Shown one piece after another: positions 8,016 to 16,886 of a stretch of 44,922 nucleotides of DNA (its first letter is position 1; each line of letters begins with the position of its first letter). This DNA comes from Clostridiales bacterium (GTDB taxonomy: Bacteria > Bacillota > Clostridia > Oscillospirales > Acutalibacteraceae): assembly GCA_019416395.1 (NCBI GenBank), contig DXXH01000005.1:9852-54773 (forward strand). Direction: 5' to 3'. Under the pieces are notes generated by a model, which worked only from the letters and a program-made list of their open reading frames with translations, did not search any database and was not told the origin of the DNA. The position numbers and the translations under genes are program-made.

Positions 8016-8768
8016 TCACAATCTGCCCACATCGGTGGTGGCCTTGGTCATCACCTGGTCGTACATCTTGGCCACCGAGGCCGCGCTTTGCAGCGCCCGC
8101 TGGACGGTCATCATTTCCGTCATCTGGTCCACCATCTCCACGTTGGAACGCTCCAGGTATCCCCAATGCACCGTGGGATTGGCCACCGCCGTTCCCTGGG
8201 CGCCGGTGAACAGCCCCTGGTCATTGCGCTCCAGCTGGCCGTTATCCTGGAAGGTATACACCCCCAGCCGGCCCAGAAGCTGGCCTGCGTCGGAATAGAT
8301 ATTGCCATAGTCGTCGCCCCGGATCTTATCCGTGTTCAGCTGGATGGGCTGGCCGTTGTTGTCCAGCACCCGCCCCTGGCCGGGCAGGCACAGGTATCCT
8401 TCCTCGTCCAGGGAGAAGCTTCCCATGCGGGTATAGGCCGTTTCCCCGGCGTCGGTCTGCACGGCGAAAAAGCCGTCCCCTTCAATGGCGAAATCCAGGG
8501 TGATGCCGGTAGGCTCCAAAGCACCCTGGGAAAAATCGGTATACACGTCGCTGGACGCCCGGATATAACTGGCAGGACCAATCTCCTGGGGGGTGTCCTG
8601 ATATTTGTTGCCCACCCGGCTGAGCAGAACCTCGTCGAAGGTGCTGGCGGTATACTGGTCGGACTTATATCCCGCAGTGGACACGTTCACCATATTATTG
8701 GCCACCACATTCAAATTGCGCTGCTGTGTCAACATACCGGAAGTCAGGTTGTAAAACCCCTTAAACAT
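8016..8768 (-). CDS. flgF: Flagellar rod protein FlgF (FlhO-like)
   Basis: 250 residues from the preferred ATG. It shares the rod/hook family ends: Q-R-N-L-N-V-V-A-N-N-M-V-N-V-S-T near the N-terminus, F-A-I-E-G-D-G-F-F in the middle, and E-R-S-N-V-E-M-V-D-Q-M-T at the C-terminus. It would be a proximal rod subunit exported through the basal body. A GTG at 8774 is in frame but sits 2 bases from GAAGGA; the ATG at 8768 has 8-base spacing and gives the usual M-F-K-G-F-Y start. It overlaps the end of fliA by 8 bases. Confidence 0.84.
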   Translation of the reverse strand: MFKGFYNLTSGMLTQQRNLNVVANNMVNVSTAGYKSDQYTASTFDEVLLSRVGNKYQDTPQEIGPASYIRASSDVYTDFSQGALEPTGITLDFAIEGDGFFAVQTDAGETAYTRMGSFSLDEEGYLCLPGQGRVLDNNGQPIQLNTDKIRGDDYGNIYSDAGQLLGRLGVYTFQDNGQLERNDQGLFTGAQGTAVANPTVHWGYLERSNVEMVDQMTEMMTVQRALQSAASVAKMYDQVMTKATTDVGRL

Positions 8769-9627
8769 TGCCACATTCCTTCTTTCCTTTAGATTCTTTT
8801 CCCGGCAGGGAACCGTTCATATATTCTTCCATATAGATCCGCAGCTTCTGGATCGCCCTGGTGTGGATCTGGGAGATCCGCGGCTCGCTGACCTCCAGAA
8901 CCTGGGCGATTTCCTTCATGTGCAGGTTTTTTTCATAGTAAAGGGAGAGCACCATCTGCTCGTTTTCCCGCAGGCTGCTGATCCCCTGGGCCAGCACCTG
9001 TTGGATTTCTTTCTCCTGGAACACCGCTTCCGGCTGGTCCCGCAGGTTGTCGCTGGGCACCTCAAAACGTTCCCGGTCCGGCTCCTGCAGGTCCATCAAA
9101 GCGTCCAGAGACAACACGCTTTTCAGCGCGGCGTTGGCGGAATCCTTTTGATACCGCTCCAAGGGCACCCCCAGCCGGTCTGCCACTTCCTGGTCTGTGG
9201 GGAACCGCCCCAGGGAACCGTACAGCTCCGAGATGGCCTGGTTGATCTGCTTGGACTGCCTGCGTACATTCCGGGGGATCCAGTCCTGCTTCCGGGCCAG
9301 GTCAATTACCATGCCCCGGATCCGCTTGGAGACGTATGTCTCGAACTTCACTCCCTTGCTCTCGTCAAAGCTGTCGATGGCCCGCTGCAAGGTGAGGACC
9401 CCTTCGCTGATGATGTCGTCCACCTGGGCGAAGCTGCTGTACACCCCTCGCATCTGCAAGGCCGCGTTTTTGATCAGCCCGTCATACCGCAGTACCAGCG
9501 CCCATTTGTACGAGGTGTCCCCCGTCTCCTTATAGGCTTTGAGAAGCTGGGCAGTGGTCATGGCTTCCATGGCCTGGTCCCTGGTTCCGGAAAAGGTCTT
9601 TTCCGGGGCCGTTAAGGCATTTTTCAT
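8761..9627 (-). CDS. fliA: Flagellar RNA polymerase sigma factor FliA (SigD, sigma-28)
   Basis: 288 residues. Region 2 (~70-125) has the D-D-I-I-S-E-G core and the F-E-T-Y-V-S-K-R-I-R-G-M-V-I-D promoter-melting helix. Region 3 follows, and the region 4 helix-turn-helix is near the C-terminus (M-K-E-I-A-Q-V-L-E-V-S-E-P-R-I-S). It directs late flagellar and chemotaxis genes. Its ATG overlaps the flhA stop (ATGA), so its synthesis is tied to export-gate translation. In B. subtilis and C. difficile, flhF and flhG (and in Bacillus also che genes) lie between flhA and sigD; here nothing does. FlgM, its anti-sigma factor, is not in the window. Confidence 0.95.
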   Translation of the reverse strand: MKNALTAPEKTFSGTRDQAMEAMTTAQLLKAYKETGDTSYKWALVLRYDGLIKNAALQMRGVYSSFAQVDDIISEGVLTLQRAIDSFDESKGVKFETYVSKRIRGMVIDLARKQDWIPRNVRRQSKQINQAISELYGSLGRFPTDQEVADRLGVPLERYQKDSANAALKSVLSLDALMDLQEPDRERFEVPSDNLRDQPEAVFQEKEIQQVLAQGISSLRENEQMVLSLYYEKNLHMKEIAQVLEVSEPRISQIHTRAIQKLRIYMEEYMNGSLPGKESKGKKECGNV

Positions 9628-11744
9628 GTGCCCATCACAGCCTTTCTTTCACCCCGGGCTGGCGCCGGAGCTTCCAGGGTGATATTGCCAAGGGACTGTA
9701 TCTGAACGTCGTTTGAAATCTCGTTAAAGGCCAACACATAAATGTTGGGGTAGAACTGGCTGATCATGCGGCTGAAATAGCCACGGATCACCTGGCTGAC
9801 CAGCAGGATCGGCGTTTGGGAAAGCTCGTTGAACTTCTTGATATGTTCCGCCATCTGGGAGATGATCTGCTGCATCAGGTCCGGGCCAATAGCCAGGAAT
9901 ACTCCCTGCTCGTTCCGGGTGATAGATGCGATGATCTTCTTTTCCACTTCCGCATCCAAAGTGACCACCCGCAACTGGCCGTTTTCGCAGAACCGGTGGG
10001 TGATGGTCCGGCTCAAAGCCGCACGGACCTGCTCGGTGGCGGAATCCACGTTGGCGCCCTGTCCCAGGGCGTCTGCCGCCGTCTCGATGATGGTGCCCAA
10101 GTCCTTGATGGACACCCCTTCCCGCAGCAGGTTCCGCAGGATCTTTTCCAAAGTGGCGTAAGAAACCACGCTGGGCACCGTTTCTTCCACCAGCTCCGGG
10201 GAAGTGCGCTTCAGGTTCTCCACCAGCTGAATGGTTTCCGCCCGGGTCAGCAGCTCGTGGACGTGCTTCTTAATGGTTTCCGACAAGTGGGTGAGCATGA
10301 CGGACAAGGGATCGATCACGCTGTAGCCGTAGATTTCGGCGATTTCCTTGTTCTCCGGCAAAATCCACCGGGAAGGAATGCCGTAGGCCGGCTCGATGGT
10401 CTCGATGCCGTCCACCTCGCCCAAGGGGTGGGCAGGTTCCAGCGCCAGGTAATAATCCACCAGGATCTCTCCCCGGGCCACTTCCTCGCCCTTGATGCGG
10501 ATCACGTACTGGTTGGTACCCAGGGACGCGGCATCGTGCATGCGGATGGAAGGAATGACAAAGCCCATATCCTGGGCGAACTGCCGGCGGAAAATCACCA
10601 CCCGGCTGATCAGCTTGCCGCCGTGGCTTTCGTCCACCATGGGAATCAGGCTGTAGCCGAATTCCATCTCGATGGGTTCCACTGTCAGCAAGGAGTACAC
10701 ATTGTTGATGTCTTTGTAATAATCCTGCTCGCTGGGGGCTGCCTGTTCCGGCGGGGGAGCCGCCGCCGCGGCTTCCGCTGCCGCCAGCTCCGCAGCTTTC
10801 TGGGGGTGCATCTGCCGGCCGATGAGATACCCGGCAGTGATCAGCACGCCGCCGCCGGCCACCAGGGCCAGGTGAGGCGTATTGGGGATCACCGCCAAGA
10901 ACAGCAAAATCACGCCGGTGACCATAATGGCCCGGGGCTGCGCTTTGAACTGCTGGATCACGTCGGTGTTCAAGCTGCCGTCGGACACGGACCGGGTGAC
11001 GATCATGCCGGTGGCCGTGGAGATCATCAGGGCGGGCAGCTGGGACACCAGGCCGTCACCGATGGTGGCGATGGAGTAGGTGTTGAGCACCGTGTTGAAA
11101 TCCCCGCCGCCGCTGACCATGCCGATCAGGATACCGCCCACGAAGTTGATCAGCGTGATGAGCAGAGACATGATGGCGTCGCCTTTGACGATCTTGGTGG
11201 CGCCGTCCATAGCGCCGTAGAAGTCGGCCTCTTTCTGGATCTTGTACCGGCGCACCTTGGCCTCTTGCTCGGTGATCAAGCCCGAGGAAAGGTCGGCGTC
11301 AATGGCCATCTGCTTGCCGGGCATGGCGTCCAGAGTGAACCGGGCGGCCACTTCGGCCACACGTTCGGCGCCTTTAGTGATGACGATGAACTGCACCAGC
11401 ACGATGATCAGGAAGATCACCACGCCGATGACCACGTTGCCGCTGGTAATCAGCTGGCCAAAGGCCTTGATAACCGTGCCGGCATTACCACCTCTGGAAA
11501 GGATCCACCGGGTAGTGGACACGTTAAGCCCTAGTCGGAACAGGGTGGTCACCAGCAAGAGCGATGGGAATATGGAAAATTCCAATGGCTCTGAGATATT
11601 CATGGTGATCATCAAAATCAAGATGGAGAATCCGATGTTGGTGATAATCAGGAAGTCCAGCAGGAAGGTGGGCAAAGGAACCACAAGAAATAGAACGATC
11701 ACCACCACGAACAGCGAGATTGCGTTGCTCATAATTCGTTTCAT
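9624..11744 (-). CDS. flhA: Flagellar export gate protein FlhA
   Basis: 706 residues, a typical length. The N-terminal ~320 residues hold about eight membrane segments and the FHIPEP-family loop with D-A-M-P-G-K-Q-M-A-I-D-A-D. A charged Pro/Ala-rich linker (~320-350) leads to the cytoplasmic domain that docks chaperone-substrate complexes. It forms the nonameric ring of the type III export gate and uses proton motive force. AAAGGAG lies 9 bases before the ATG. It is 57 bases after flhB and overlaps fliA by 4 bases. Confidence 0.97.
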   Translation of the reverse strand: MKRIMSNAISLFVVVIVLFLVVPLPTFLLDFLIITNIGFSILILMITMNISEPLEFSIFPSLLLVTTLFRLGLNVSTTRWILSRGGNAGTVIKAFGQLITSGNVVIGVVIFLIIVLVQFIVITKGAERVAEVAARFTLDAMPGKQMAIDADLSSGLITEQEAKVRRYKIQKEADFYGAMDGATKIVKGDAIMSLLITLINFVGGILIGMVSGGGDFNTVLNTYSIATIGDGLVSQLPALMISTATGMIVTRSVSDGSLNTDVIQQFKAQPRAIMVTGVILLFLAVIPNTPHLALVAGGGVLITAGYLIGRQMHPQKAAELAAAEAAAAAPPPEQAAPSEQDYYKDINNVYSLLTVEPIEMEFGYSLIPMVDESHGGKLISRVVIFRRQFAQDMGFVIPSIRMHDAASLGTNQYVIRIKGEEVARGEILVDYYLALEPAHPLGEVDGIETIEPAYGIPSRWILPENKEIAEIYGYSVIDPLSVMLTHLSETIKKHVHELLTRAETIQLVENLKRTSPELVEETVPSVVSYATLEKILRNLLREGVSIKDLGTIIETAADALGQGANVDSATEQVRAALSRTITHRFCENGQLRVVTLDAEVEKKIIASITRNEQGVFLAIGPDLMQQIISQMAEHIKKFNELSQTPILLVSQVIRGYFSRMISQFYPNIYVLAFNEISNDVQIQSLGNITLEAPAPARGERKAVMGT

Positions 11745-11800
11745 TTCTTGTCACTCCTTTCTCCATGGGTTTCCCGGACGGTTTCAGGACAGGCCTTCCA

Positions 11801-12877
11801 TTATTTGGTCTCTTTTACAAGTTGTTTCTTTTCGTTCAAACGGAAGATGTACACCAGCACCTCGGCCACAGCCCCGTAAAATTCCTCGGGGATCTGCTGG
11901 TTCAACTGCACCTTTGCGTACAGCGCCCGAGCCAGCGGCACGTTTTCGATCACGGCGATGTGGCATTCTTCCGCCTTTTTCACGATCCGCAGCGCCAATT
12001 CGTCCTGGCCCAGGGCCATCACCACCGGCGCGGCGTCCTTTTCCGGCTTATACCGCAAGGCCACCGCCACGTGGGTGGGGTTCCGGATCACCACATCGGC
12101 CTGGGGCACCTGCTGCATCATGCGGCTGCGGGCCATCTGCCGTTGGATATCCCGGATCTTTCCCTTGATCTGGGGGTTGCCTTCCAGCTGTTTGTACTCC
12201 TCTTTGACCTCTTGCTTGGTCATGCGCATCTGGCGTTCGTAATCCCGCCACTGGTAGAAGAAATCCAGAGCGGCCACGGCGATAAACGCCCCCACGATCT
12301 GCCAGATCATGCCCACCGTCACGTCGTACACATGACGCACCGCGGCGGGGATATCGGTATAAAAATACTTGGAGCTTTCCGAGAACATGCTCTCCAGCGC
12401 CAGGTAGATGAAAATCATCAGCAGAGCGATCTTCACGATCCCCTTCAGGGCCTCGATCAGGCTTCGCAGGGAAAACAGCCGCTTGACCCCTTGCAAGGGG
12501 CTGATCCGGCTGAACTTGGGCCGTATGGACTCGCCGCTGACCAGGAACTTGGTCTGGCCAAAGGTGGCGGCCACGGCGCAGAAAACCACCACCGCCATGA
12601 TGGGCCCCACGGACACCAGCAGTGCCCAGCCCCCTTCCAGGGAAAACTTGGGAAGATAGGTTTGAAACTGGTCCGGATTCGCCCCTGCCGAAATGCAGAA
12701 TTGCATGAACTGGCTCATCTGTTCCACAATGGTGTTGGACAGAATCATCAGCACTCCAAACGCCCCCAGCAGTGTGGCCACCGATACGGCGTCCTGGCTC
12801 ATGAACACATTGCCTTTTTTTCGTTCGTCACGCCGCTTTTTCGGGGTTGCCTTTTCGGTTTTGGAGCCGTCCGCCAT
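11801..12877 (-). CDS. flhB: Flagellar export specificity switch FlhB
   Basis: 358 residues: a Lys/Arg-rich N-terminus, four membrane segments (~30-210) and the cytoplasmic domain with the autocleavage site N-P-T-H at residues 266-269. Cleavage between Asn and Pro switches export from rod/hook to filament substrates with FliK, whose gene is in the same operon. It stands between fliR and flhA. Confidence 0.97.
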   Translation of the reverse strand: MADGSKTEKATPKKRRDERKKGNVFMSQDAVSVATLLGAFGVLMILSNTIVEQMSQFMQFCISAGANPDQFQTYLPKFSLEGGWALLVSVGPIMAVVVFCAVAATFGQTKFLVSGESIRPKFSRISPLQGVKRLFSLRSLIEALKGIVKIALLMIFIYLALESMFSESSKYFYTDIPAAVRHVYDVTVGMIWQIVGAFIAVAALDFFYQWRDYERQMRMTKQEVKEEYKQLEGNPQIKGKIRDIQRQMARSRMMQQVPQADVVIRNPTHVAVALRYKPEKDAAPVVMALGQDELALRIVKKAEECHIAVIENVPLARALYAKVQLNQQIPEEFYGAVAEVLVYIFRLNEKKQLVKETK

Positions 12878-12913
12878 GTTTCATCCCCCCTTTCTCCCAC
12901 GCTCCCTGTTTGC

Positions 12914-13681
12914 TCACCCAGCCGTCAGGCCCAATAGCTCCGACAGGCTGCCCAGCATCTGCTGTTCAATTTGCAGTAAGAACTCGCTGATGGGGCTGAT
13001 GAGTAAAAATATCAAAAACAGGCCAATGATCACTTTCAGTTCGATGTTGATGGAGAACACATTGATCTGGGGAATGACCTTCATCAGGATCCCCATGCCG
13101 ATTTCCCCCACCAGCTCCGCCGCCAGGATGGGCATGCTCACCTTCACCGCAAGCACGGTGCACTGAATGAACAGCTGCAACATGGCTTGGAACACGGTGT
13201 CGTTAAAGGTCACGCCGCCAAAGGGCACCACCTGCCCGGAAGTGAGCAGGATCCGCAACAGGGTGTGATGGCCGTTGGCCGCGAAAAACAGCAGGCTCAT
13301 GGCCAGGTTCAGCAGCACCGCCGTGGTGGACAGGTTTGCTTGGGAAGTGGCGTCGTAGATCTGGTTCATGGTCATGGCCATCTGGGTGTCGATCACCTCG
13401 CCGGCCAGCTGGGGAATGTAAAAGAAGAAATTCACCGCCATGCCCAACAGGAACCCCACTCCCAGCTCCAACAGCAGATGGAGTATCAGCTCCACCGTTG
13501 TGGCGGGCATTTCCACCGTTTGCTGGGTGCTGGAAAGCACGCTGACGGACAACAGCAGGATCAGCCCGCTTCGGAAGATCCCCGGAATGGTCCTGCGCCC
13601 CAATAAGGGGTTGAACAGCACAAATCCGCTCATGCGGGCCAGTATATACAGAAATAAGGTAAATTGCGTCCAATCGATCAT
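12914..13681 (-). CDS. fliR: Flagellar export gate protein FliR
   Basis: 255 residues with six to seven hydrophobic segments and the family pattern near the N-terminus (A-R-M-S-G-F-V-L-F-N-P-L-L-G). FliR forms the export-gate core with five FliP and four FliQ subunits. The gene lies 13 bases after fliQ and 36 bases before flhB, completing the fliO-P-Q-R-flhB-flhA block. Confidence 0.95.
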   Translation of the reverse strand: MIDWTQFTLFLYILARMSGFVLFNPLLGRRTIPGIFRSGLILLLSVSVLSSTQQTVEMPATTVELILHLLLELGVGFLLGMAVNFFFYIPQLAGEVIDTQMAMTMNQIYDATSQANLSTTAVLLNLAMSLLFFAANGHHTLLRILLTSGQVVPFGGVTFNDTVFQAMLQLFIQCTVLAVKVSMPILAAELVGEIGMGILMKVIPQINVFSINIELKVIIGLFLIFLLISPISEFLLQIEQQMLGSLSELLGLTAG

Positions 13682-13694
13682 CTTGCCCTCATTT

Positions 13695-13955
13695 CTATCC
13701 CATCATGATGTTGAAAAGCGACAGGGTGAAATCCTGGAGCACCTCCAGCATCCACCCGCCTCCCAGCAGGAGTACCGCTACCACCACCACGAGCTTCAAG
13801 ATGAAGGAGATGGTCTGTTCGTGGATCTGGGTCACGGCCTGGAATACGGCCACGACCACGCCCACCACCATGCTCAGGATCAGCATAGGCGCCGCCAGCT
13901 TGATGGCCACTCCTATCCCGTCCCGCAAAATATCTGTGACTCCCGATGTATCCAT
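13695..13955 (-). CDS. fliQ: Flagellar export gate protein FliQ
   Basis: 86 residues, two membrane helices and the conserved central T-Q-I-H-E-Q-T-I-S-F turn between them. This is a subunit of the FliPQR gate. GGAGG lies 5 bases before the ATG. Confidence 0.96.
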   Translation of the reverse strand: MDTSGVTDILRDGIGVAIKLAAPMLILSMVVGVVVAVFQAVTQIHEQTISFILKLVVVVAVLLLGGGWMLEVLQDFTLSLFNIMMG

Positions 13956-13973
13956 TTCCGCCTCCGTCTACCC

Positions 13974-14636
13974 TTATCGAAATCCCTGTACCAACGTGGA
14001 AAACAGAAGCTCCCACCCGTTGATGGAGATGAACAGCAGCAGCTTGAACGGCATGGAAATCATGGAAGGGGGCAGCATGATCATGCCCATGGACATCAGC
14101 GTACTGGAAACCACAATATCGATGAGCATGAAGGGTATGTACAAATAAAAGCCGATCATAAAGGCTTTCTTCAGCTCGCAGGTCATAAACGACGGCACAA
14201 TGATCCGCAAAGGCAGCTCCATGGCTTCCTCGTCCGTTTCCGGCGCATCGATATGGTCCATATCGCAGAACATTTCCAGCGTACTGGTTTCTGTCTGCCG
14301 CAGCATGAACTCCTTCAGCGGCACCTCCGCCCGGTCCATGAACTCTTCCTGGGTGATCTCCTCTGCCACATAGGGCTCATAGGCCTCTGTCTGGATCTGG
14401 GTAATCACTGGGGACATGGTGATCAGCGTCAAAAAGAGGGCAATGCCGATCAGCACGATGTTGGGCGGTGTCTGCTGGGTGCCCATGGCGGACCGCAGAA
14501 AGGAAAACACCACAATGTATCTGGTAAAGGAGGTCATCATCACCAGCAGCGAGGGCAGCAGGGTGATCATGGTGGTGAGGAACAGGATTTCCAGGGTTTG
14601 CACGTTATCCCCGTTGATATTCACAAGACTATCCAT
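13974..14636 (-). CDS. fliP: Flagellar export gate protein FliP
   Basis: 220 residues, close to the short Firmicutes form (B. subtilis FliP is also about 220). It lacks the cleaved signal peptide of proteobacterial FliP. Conserved parts seen are T-S-F-T-R-Y-I-V-V-F-S-F-L-R in the first third and the F-M-L-I-D-I-V-V-S-S segment near the C-terminus. It forms the pentameric core of the export gate. AAGGTGA precedes the ATG. Confidence 0.96.
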   Translation of the reverse strand: MDSLVNINGDNVQTLEILFLTTMITLLPSLLVMMTSFTRYIVVFSFLRSAMGTQQTPPNIVLIGIALFLTLITMSPVITQIQTEAYEPYVAEEITQEEFMDRAEVPLKEFMLRQTETSTLEMFCDMDHIDAPETDEEAMELPLRIIVPSFMTCELKKAFMIGFYLYIPFMLIDIVVSSTLMSMGMIMLPPSMISMPFKLLLFISINGWELLFSTLVQGFR

Positions 14637-14643
14637 TCAGTTC

Positions 14644-15024
14644 TCACCTTCCCATCTTTTGCTTGATCACTGTTTGCAGCGCCTCGGTAAAGCTGGGTGG
14701 TTGTCCCCCATTCTCCTGGGCGGGGGGATTTTTCCACTTCAGTGCTTCTTCCTCTGTGAACTCCGCCACCAGGGAGATCCCCCCGGAAGCCGCCCCCAGC
14801 AGGAAGTAACGCTCCCCGGCCCGCACCAGCAGAAGCTGTTGATCTTTTCCCACCGCTGTTCTGGCCAGCACCTGTAAGGCTCCGGTCTTCTGTCCCCCGC
14901 TAAAACCGCGGAGTCCGCCTTTTCCCACCACATGTTTTGTGAACCAGTAGGCAAGGCCGATGACCAGCACCACACAGACGACCACCCACAGCAGCGACAA
15001 AAGCTCGTTGCCACTGTCGAACAT
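14644..15024 (-). CDS. fliO: Flagellar biogenesis protein FliO/FliZ
   Basis: 126 residues: one N-terminal membrane helix (~10-30), then a basic cytoplasmic domain with the FliO pattern (V-V-G-K-G-G ... L-L-V-R-A-G-E-R-Y-F-L-L-G). FliO helps assemble the FliP pentamer. The family is poorly conserved; position between cheY and fliP supports the call. The ribosome binding site is weak. Confidence 0.85.
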   Translation of the reverse strand: MFDSGNELLSLLWVVVCVVLVIGLAYWFTKHVVGKGGLRGFSGGQKTGALQVLARTAVGKDQQLLLVRAGERYFLLGAASGGISLVAEFTEEEALKWKNPPAQENGGQPPSFTEALQTVIKQKMGR

Positions 15025-15031
15025 AGGCTTT

Positions 15032-15400
15032 TTAGTTTCCGCCCAAGATGCTGTTCACAGTCTTGAGCACACGATCGGGCTTAAAGGGCTTGACGATAAA
15101 GTCCTTGGCGCCGGAACGCACCGCGTCCATTACCATGCTTTCCTGGCCCATGGCGGAACACATGACCACATTGGCGCTGCCGTTCAGGGCGCGAATGGCT
15201 TTCAGGGCTTCCAGGCCGTCCATGTTGGGCATGGTGATATCCATCACCACCAGGTCGGGGCCGATTTCCTTGAATTTCTCCACAGCGTCGGCGCCGTCCA
15301 CAGCCTCGTAAATGTCGGTGTAGCCGTTTTTGGTCAAGGTGTCCTTGAGCATCATTCTCATAAAGGCAGCGTCATCTACCAGCAAAATTTTCTTAGACAT
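15032..15400 (-). CDS. cheY: Chemotaxis response regulator CheY
   Basis: 122 residues from the preferred start. A single receiver domain with the acidic pair D-D near residue 9, phospho-acceptor Asp in V-M-D-I-T-M-P-N-M-D-G, switch residue in M-C-S-A-M and invariant Lys in F-I-V-K-P-F. CheY-P binds the switch proteins FliM/FliY, whose genes are immediately upstream. An ATG at 15409 is also in frame but only 4 bases from AAGGAG; the ATG at 15400 fits both spacing and the family start M-S-K-K-I-L-L-V-D-D. Confidence 0.96.
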   Translation of the reverse strand: MSKKILLVDDAAFMRMMLKDTLTKNGYTDIYEAVDGADAVEKFKEIGPDLVVMDITMPNMDGLEALKAIRALNGSANVVMCSAMGQESMVMDAVRSGAKDFIVKPFKPDRVLKTVNSILGGN

Positions 15401-15447
15401 CGTAATCATCCTTCTCCTTGATTAGTTTTTATATGTGAGCGGCCCCT

Positions 15448-16881
15448 TCATTTCTGAAGGACCTTTTCGATTCCAGAATTCTGCACGATCTCTGTGATGC
15501 GAACGCCGAAATTATCGTCGATGACAACCACATCTCCTCGAGCGATGCACTTTCCGTTGACAAACAAATCCACTTGGTCCCCCGCCAGCTTATCCAGCAC
15601 CACCAGGGAGCCTTTGGAATATTCCAGAATATCCTGCACCTTCTGCCGGGTCCGGCCGATTTCCACCGTCACCTGCAGGGGTACTTCCATAATCAGATCC
15701 AGGTTTTGGGCCTGTTCCTCACCCAGCTGCTCGCTCAAATCCATGGTGGGCATGGGCGCCGGCTGGGTGTTGATCACCTTGGGCTCCGGATACCCCTGCA
15801 TGGGCTGCATGGGATAGGGATAAGGCGGATAGTACATGGGCGGATACCCCATCTGCCCGTTGGCCGCAGGCTGTCCTTGCTGCCCGGGCATTCCCTGCAT
15901 GGGCGGCATCCCTTGCATGGGAGGCATCTGCTGTGCCACTGCCCCGGAAGCCGCCGGGGCTTCCGGAATTCCCGGAGCCGCCTGCTGGGGAACCGGCTGA
16001 GGCGCTGCCTGGGGAGCCGCCTGAGGAGCTTCCTGAGGCTGCTGGAGCAGCTTCTCGATCTCCTCCTGGCTGAGCACTCCGCCGGAAGAACCTTGGGCCG
16101 CAGGAGCCGGAGCGGGAGCCGCAGGAGCAGGCTCGGAACCCTGGTTCTGCTGGAGCAGTTTCTCGATTTCATCTTGGCTGAGCACCCCACCGGAAGAACC
16201 GTTGTCGGCAGCGGGCGCGGCAGGTGCAGGAGCCGGAGCCGGGGCCGGGGCCGGCTCGGCAGCGGGAGCGGACTCTGTCAAAGAGTCTCCCAGGCCCAAG
16301 CCCTTGAGAAGTTCCTTGGCCAACTCCACGGACATGACGTTCATGAATTCGCTTTCCAGAACATCTTCGATTTTCAGGAAGAACCGCACCACTACCACGG
16401 TATCCGTATTCTGGGGCAGATGCTCCTTTTTGAATTGATCCAAATTGTCCAGCTGGAAGGGCTGGGGGGTGGAAATGTTCACCGAGAACCCAAAGAAATC
16501 GGACAAAGCCGTGGAAGCGGCGCCCATCATCTGGTTCATCAGCTCGCACACCGCGCTGATGGTCAGCTCGTTGAGCTCAAACTCCTCGTCCGGCGTCTGC
16601 ATGCCCATGAGCAGATCCACAATCACCTTGATGTCGCTGCGCTTGAGCAGCATGATGTTGCTGCCTTCCAAACCAGCCACGTAGCGGATTTCCACGCCGA
16701 TGGCAGGTTCCAGATCGCCCAAGGAGAAGTCCTCTGTTTTGATGACGGACACCTGGGGGGTGGTGATGTCCACCCGCTGCCCTAGCATATTGGATACTGC
16801 TGTAGCCGAGGATCCCAGGCTGATATTCATCATTTCCCCAAGGGCGTCTATTTCCATTGGGCTGAATAAATCCTTTTCCAT
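15448..16881 (-). CDS. fliY: Flagellar switch protein / CheY-P phosphatase FliY with internal docking repeats
   Basis: 477 residues, about 100 longer than B. subtilis FliY. Residues ~1-200 are the CheC-like phosphatase domain with both catalytic motifs intact (Asp12-Glu16-Asn19 and a later S-x3-E-x2-N). Residues ~203-380 are a Pro/Ala/Gln/Met-rich linker. Residues ~390-470 are the SpoA (FliN) domain of the C ring. The linker holds two 20-residue copies (228-247 and 264-283) containing V-L-S-Q-D/E-E-I-E-K-L-L, which resembles the FliM/FliY N-terminal CheY-docking peptide. The B. subtilis-type docking peptide is absent from its own N-terminus. It should dephosphorylate CheY-P at the switch. The docking role of the linker copies is inference. 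Confidence 0.95.
   Translation of the reverse strand: MEKDLFSPMEIDALGEMMNISLGSSATAVSNMLGQRVDITTPQVSVIKTEDFSLGDLEPAIGVEIRYVAGLEGSNIMLLKRSDIKVIVDLLMGMQTPDEEFELNELTISAVCELMNQMMGAASTALSDFFGFSVNISTPQPFQLDNLDQFKKEHLPQNTDTVVVVRFFLKIEDVLESEFMNVMSVELAKELLKGLGLGDSLTESAPAAEPAPAPAPAPAPAAPAADNGSSGGVLSQDEIEKLLQQNQGSEPAPAAPAPAPAAQGSSGGVLSQEEIEKLLQQPQEAPQAAPQAAPQPVPQQAAPGIPEAPAASGAVAQQMPPMQGMPPMQGMPGQQGQPAANGQMGYPPMYYPPYPYPMQPMQGYPEPKVINTQPAPMPTMDLSEQLGEEQAQNLDLIMEVPLQVTVEIGRTRQKVQDILEYSKGSLVVLDKLAGDQVDLFVNGKCIARGDVVVIDDNFGVRITEIVQNSGIEKVLQK
16033..16200 (-). repeat. In-frame 108-bp repeat encoding tandem LSQ-EIEKLL peptides in fliY
   Basis: Bases 16141-16200 and 16033-16092 encode nearly identical 20-residue segments beginning G-S-S-G-G-V-L-S-Q, offset by 108 bases (36 codons). 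The 16 residues between them are Pro/Ala-rich. Third-position differences show the duplication is not very recent. Confidence 0.88.
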
Positions 16882-16886
16882 CCTGT

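Noticed and set aside
7251..8768. Recent duplication of a rod gene
   Set aside because: The two proteins are divergent and match the usual FlgF/FlgG (FlhO/FlhP) pair found together in Firmicutes.
13974..14636. Truncated FliP because no signal peptide is present
   Set aside because: The length and start are normal for Firmicutes FliP.
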